Below, piece after piece: positions 61,485 through 64,000 of a stretch of 64,000 bases of DNA (its first letter is position 1; every line of letters begins with the position of its first letter). This DNA comes from Ichthyophis bannanicus (Eukaryota; Chordata; Amphibia; Gymnophiona; Ichthyophiidae): assembly GCA_033557465.1 (NCBI GenBank), contig CM066044.1:191820184-191884183 (forward strand). Reading direction: 5' to 3'. Below the pieces are notes generated by a model, which was not told where the DNA came from, searched no databases, and saw nothing but the letters and a program-made list of their open reading frames with translations. The translations under genes were made by a program, and so were the position numbers.

Positions 61485-63538
61485 TTGCTTATACGCATGG
61501 CCAACCACAATACCCGGCCACAACCCCCGTTCAGGGGCTGCGGCCTAGGGGACAGGGTAACGGATCCCGGAAGCAGAAGGCCCCCAAATCCGCCACGCAG
61601 GCCCCGGCCCAACAGGGCGGGGTTTTTTGACTATGCCAGCATAGCCCCTCCCCCTCAGGGGCCTCAGTCCGGTATGGGGGGTCGGCTGACCCACTTTGCC
61701 CACAGGTGGTCAGCCATAACATCCGAGGCCTGGGTATTGCAGGTAGTTCGAGAGGGCTACCTCCTGCATTTTCACCAGGTGCCTCCCACCTACTTCCCAG
61801 GGGAGCCTCCGAGACCCCCTCTGCACAGGCACTTACTCCTTCAGGAGCTGCAAAGTCTGCTTCGGGAACGGGCGGTGGAGCCCGTGCCCCAACACTTGTG
61901 GGGCCACGGGTTTTACTCGAGGTACTTCCTGGTTCCAAAGAGAACAGGAGGCCTCAGGCCCATTCTAGACCTACGCAACCTCAACAAGTTCCTGCAGCGG
62001 GAAAAGTTCAAGATGCTTACCCTTGGAACCCTGCTGCCCTACCTTCAGCGGGGAGATTGGCTATGCTCCTTGGATCTAAAGGATGCGCTTACCCACATCC
62101 TTATTCATCCGGACCACCGACAATACCTAAGGTTTGTGGTGGCGGGGAATCATTATCAGTACCGGGTACTGCCCTTTGGCCTGTCCTCCGCGCCCAGGGT
62201 GTTCACGAAGTGCCTGGCGGTGGTAGCCGCCTTTCTAAGGCTTCAGGGCCTCTTCGTCTTCCCATACCTGGACGATTGGCTCATCCGGGCATCGTCTGCT
62301 CCGGGGGTCGCCCAAGCCACCCAGCATACGGTGGCCCTGCTTCAGCACTTGGGCTTCGTCATAAACTTCGAGGTCCGCTTTGCTCCCCTCCCAGGACCTC
62401 GAGTTCATAGGGGCACGGCTGGACACTCGGCAGGCTCGTGCCTTCTTGCCTCTGGAAAGGGCCAACAGGCTCACGGCTCTAGCCGGCAGATTCAGCGGCA
62501 GGTCGCCGGCCTCGACCAGGCAGTTCCTGCAGCTACTCGGACACATGGCCTCCACGGTCCATGTCACTCCGAACGCCCGTCCACATATGCGGCCTGCTCA
62601 GTGGCGCCTTCGCACTCAGTGGCGTCAGGCCACAGGGAGGCTGTCGGACCTGATACAGATTAACGACCGTCTGGTCTCCTCCCTGCACTGGTGGCTTCAC
62701 CTGCCCAACCTAGTGCTCGGCATGCCTTTTCAGTCTCCCCCACCGTCCCGGGTGCTCACGACAGATGCCTCCCTCCTGGGATGGGGGGCGCACTGTCGAG
62801 GGACATGCACGCAGGGCCTTTGGATGCCTTGGGAGGCCGCCCAGCAGATAAACTTCCTGGAGCTCCGGGCGATCCGCCTAGCTCTGCGGGCCTTCTCTCA
62901 CCTGACTTCGGCCAGTCCGTACTGGTACAGATGGACAATCAGGTTGCAATGTTCTACGTGAACAAACAGGGGGGCACGGGCTCCCTCCTTCTATGTCTGG
63001 AAGCCCGGAGGCTGTGCTCTTGGGCTGTCGATCACGACATCCTCCTCAAAGCGGTTTACCTGCCAGGGCAGGACAACTGCCTGGCGGACAAGCTGAGTCG
63101 GATGCTGCTACCGCACGAGTGGAAATTGAACCCTGAGGTGGTCCAGCAGATCTTCCGCCGGTGGGGCTCTCCCACTGTGGATCTTTTTGACAGTCCCCTG
63201 AACAGGCAACTCCCCAGATTCTGCTCCCGGCACCCCCATCCTTCGCGGGAGGCGCCGGATGCTTTCCTCATCCCGTGGTCCACGGGTCTGTTGTATGCCT
63301 TCCCTCCTACGCCACTGGTGGCCCGGACATTGTTCAAAGTTGTCCAGGACAGGGCCTCCGTGATCCTGGTGGCGCCTCGGTGGCCGAGACAGCCATGGTT
63401 CCCTCTACTACTACAGCTGGCGGTGGACACCCCTCTTCCTCTGGGGTTCCAGCCCGACGACCTGACCCAGGATCGGGGCACTCTTCTGCACCCCAACCTC
63501 AGGGCCCTACACCTAACGGCCTGGCTGCTGAAAGGGTA
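61485..63538 (+). pseudogene. pol of DIRS-L (reverse transcriptase, RNase H, methyltransferase-like region), two frameshifts
   Basis: Best polymerase in the window. Frame 1 (61485 to about 62375): GGRLTHFAHRWSAI, FLVPKRTGGLRPILDLRNLN (about 61929-61988), CSLDLKDALTHILIHPDHRQ (about 62067-62126), YRVLPFGLSSAPRVFTKC, intact catalytic box FPYLDDWLIRA (about 62258-62290). Frame 2 (about 62385-62910): QDLEFIGARLD, LLGHMASTVHVTP, RNase H TTDASLLGWGAH (about 62760-62795) and LLELRAI variant FLELRAI. Frame 3 (about 62910-63538): VQMDNQVAMFYVNKQGG, PTVDLFDSPLNRQLPRFCS, YAFPPTPLVARTLF, APRWPRQPWFP, ending LHLTAWLLKG. Only two small indels separate these frames. Confidence 0.85.
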
Positions 63539-64000
63539 GTCCTAGCTCCGCTACGGCTAGCCCCGGAGGTGGAAGCCGTCGTCCTAGCTTCTCGGCGTCC
63601 CTCCACCCGGAAGTCGTACGCCCTCAAATGGCGTCGCTTCTCGGTCTGGTGTTCTCAGCGATCTGAGGACCCCTTCGCCTGTTTAGTATCGGTGGTGCTG
63701 CAATATTTGCTTCACCTCTCCGATCTCGGTCTCAAATCCAACTCTGTCCGAGTCCACCTAAGTGCTCTCTCTGCACATCATTCTCCGGTCGAAGGCCGGC
63801 CTCTCTCCTCGCATCCCTTGGTGGCGCGTTTCCTCAGAGGCCTCCTTCTGCTTAAACCTCCGTTGCGCCCCACAGCCCCTGACTGGGACCTCAACGTGGT
63901 TCTGAAAAGGCTTACCTGTCCGCCTTTTGAGCCCATGGCTACCTGCCCTCTCCGTTTTCTTTCCTGGAAAACTCTCTTCTTGGTGGCCCTCACTTCCGCG
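63480..64000 (+). CDS. Tyrosine recombinase of DIRS-L (open, cut by window end)
   Basis: Open without stops from inside the end of pol to the last base, in the frame with gta at 63536. Reads ERVVLAPLRLAPEVEAVV, SRRPSTRKSYALKWRRFSVW (about 63590-63650), LKSNSVRVHLSALSAHH (about 63731-63781), SSHPLVARFLRGLLLLKPP, DWDLNVVLKRL, PPFEPMATCPLRFLSWKTLF, and stops at VALTSA, where relatives continue with the first catalytic arginine (RRVSEL). Pol and recombinase overlap out of frame, as in DIRS-E and DIRS-D. The catalytic half is beyond the window. Confidence 0.8.

Larger units (their letters stand above)
57590..61548 (+). pseudogene. gag of DIRS-L, split by hAT-like copy 2 and internally deleted
   Basis: N-part 57590-57900: KCDRC, SLTDTHDCCLRCLGAEHDP, CGPCGKMSSKAL, then Ser/Arg/Lys-rich. 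It lacks the normal ATG and leader. After the hAT element (from 60346): LRLTTLERSISAFMDQQRAW (about 60520-60580), then acidic residues to SSEESGWDTEEDASV. Here a deletion joins to VSKRIDSMYR, skipping the F.DFI.D and LEILQY blocks present in DIRS-J, and shifting the frame. The C-part (60858-61548) is open: PHHSMVVESAMHRLKSQKRH, YQLYMGMYLRDLAKEL, WVQDKLVDVPCRGENLFGKP and a basic tail. Confidence 0.8.
57442..64000 (+). mobile_element. DIRS-L: DIRS element running off the right edge
   Basis: Left terminus at 57442 (ttctccaggaccaagcagg), gag (57590-57900 and 60346-61548), pol (61485-63538) and recombinase open to the window end. A leader deletion joins the ITR (cccgcccagg) almost directly to gag codon sequence, removing the usual gag ATG. 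An hAT-like element sits in gag. Coding sequence is GC-rich with few lesions, so this is the freshest autonomous-type copy here after DIRS-D. Confidence 0.85.

Overview
The window is vertebrate nuclear DNA built almost wholly of transposable elements. There is no operon structure, rRNA, tRNA or CRISPR. At least eleven DIRS-type tyrosine-recombinase retrotransposons of two or three related subfamilies are present, together with CR1-clade LINEs, an L1/Tx1-type ORF1-only element, an RTE-clade fragment, hAT-like and TA-flanked DNA transposons, and short retroposon tails ending in AAATA repeats. This density of DIRS elements suggests an amphibian, perhaps a caecilian. That is an inference from repeat content only; no species can be named from the sequence.

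Layout. 1-4226: decayed DIRS-A, 3' part. 4235-6870: CR1 debris, a palindromic MITE, and an ORF1-only LINE (5129-6800) with 14-bp target duplications. 7035-11507: DIRS-B, both ends present, most of the recombinase deleted. 12414-15470: start of DIRS-C, cut by a CR1 copy, a second LINE 3' end and a small inverted-repeat element. 15868-16001: candidate host-gene exon. 16411-45617: one autonomous DIRS (DIRS-E) split by three large insertions: DIRS-D (19174-32121, itself carrying gag-only DIRS-G at 20166-25410 and an hAT-like element at 29975-31960), a nearly complete CR1 (33394-38217, minus strand), and gag-only DIRS-F (39180-45038, itself carrying a retroposon and a TA-flanked DNA transposon). 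46664-54868: DIRS-I, -J and -K fragments. 55924-56093: second candidate exon. 56340-57430: CR1 and RTE fragments. 57442-64000: DIRS-L, the best-preserved polymerase, split in gag by a second hAT-like copy and running off the window.

How the parts work together. Each autonomous DIRS carries gag (Cys/His-rich N-terminus, capsid-like core, basic tail), pol (reverse transcriptase, RNase H and a downstream region like the methyltransferase-type domain known in DIRS elements) and an overlapping tyrosine recombinase. Inverted terminal repeats flank this, and an internal complementary region before the right end joins the reverse complements of both termini. DIRS-G and DIRS-F keep gag and termini but have a non-coding region where pol and most of the recombinase should be, so they look like non-autonomous partners of DIRS-E-type elements. 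The two candidate exons lie on the plus strand in compatible phase, so most of the window may be one roughly 40-kb intron. Every DIRS here is in the same orientation as those exons.
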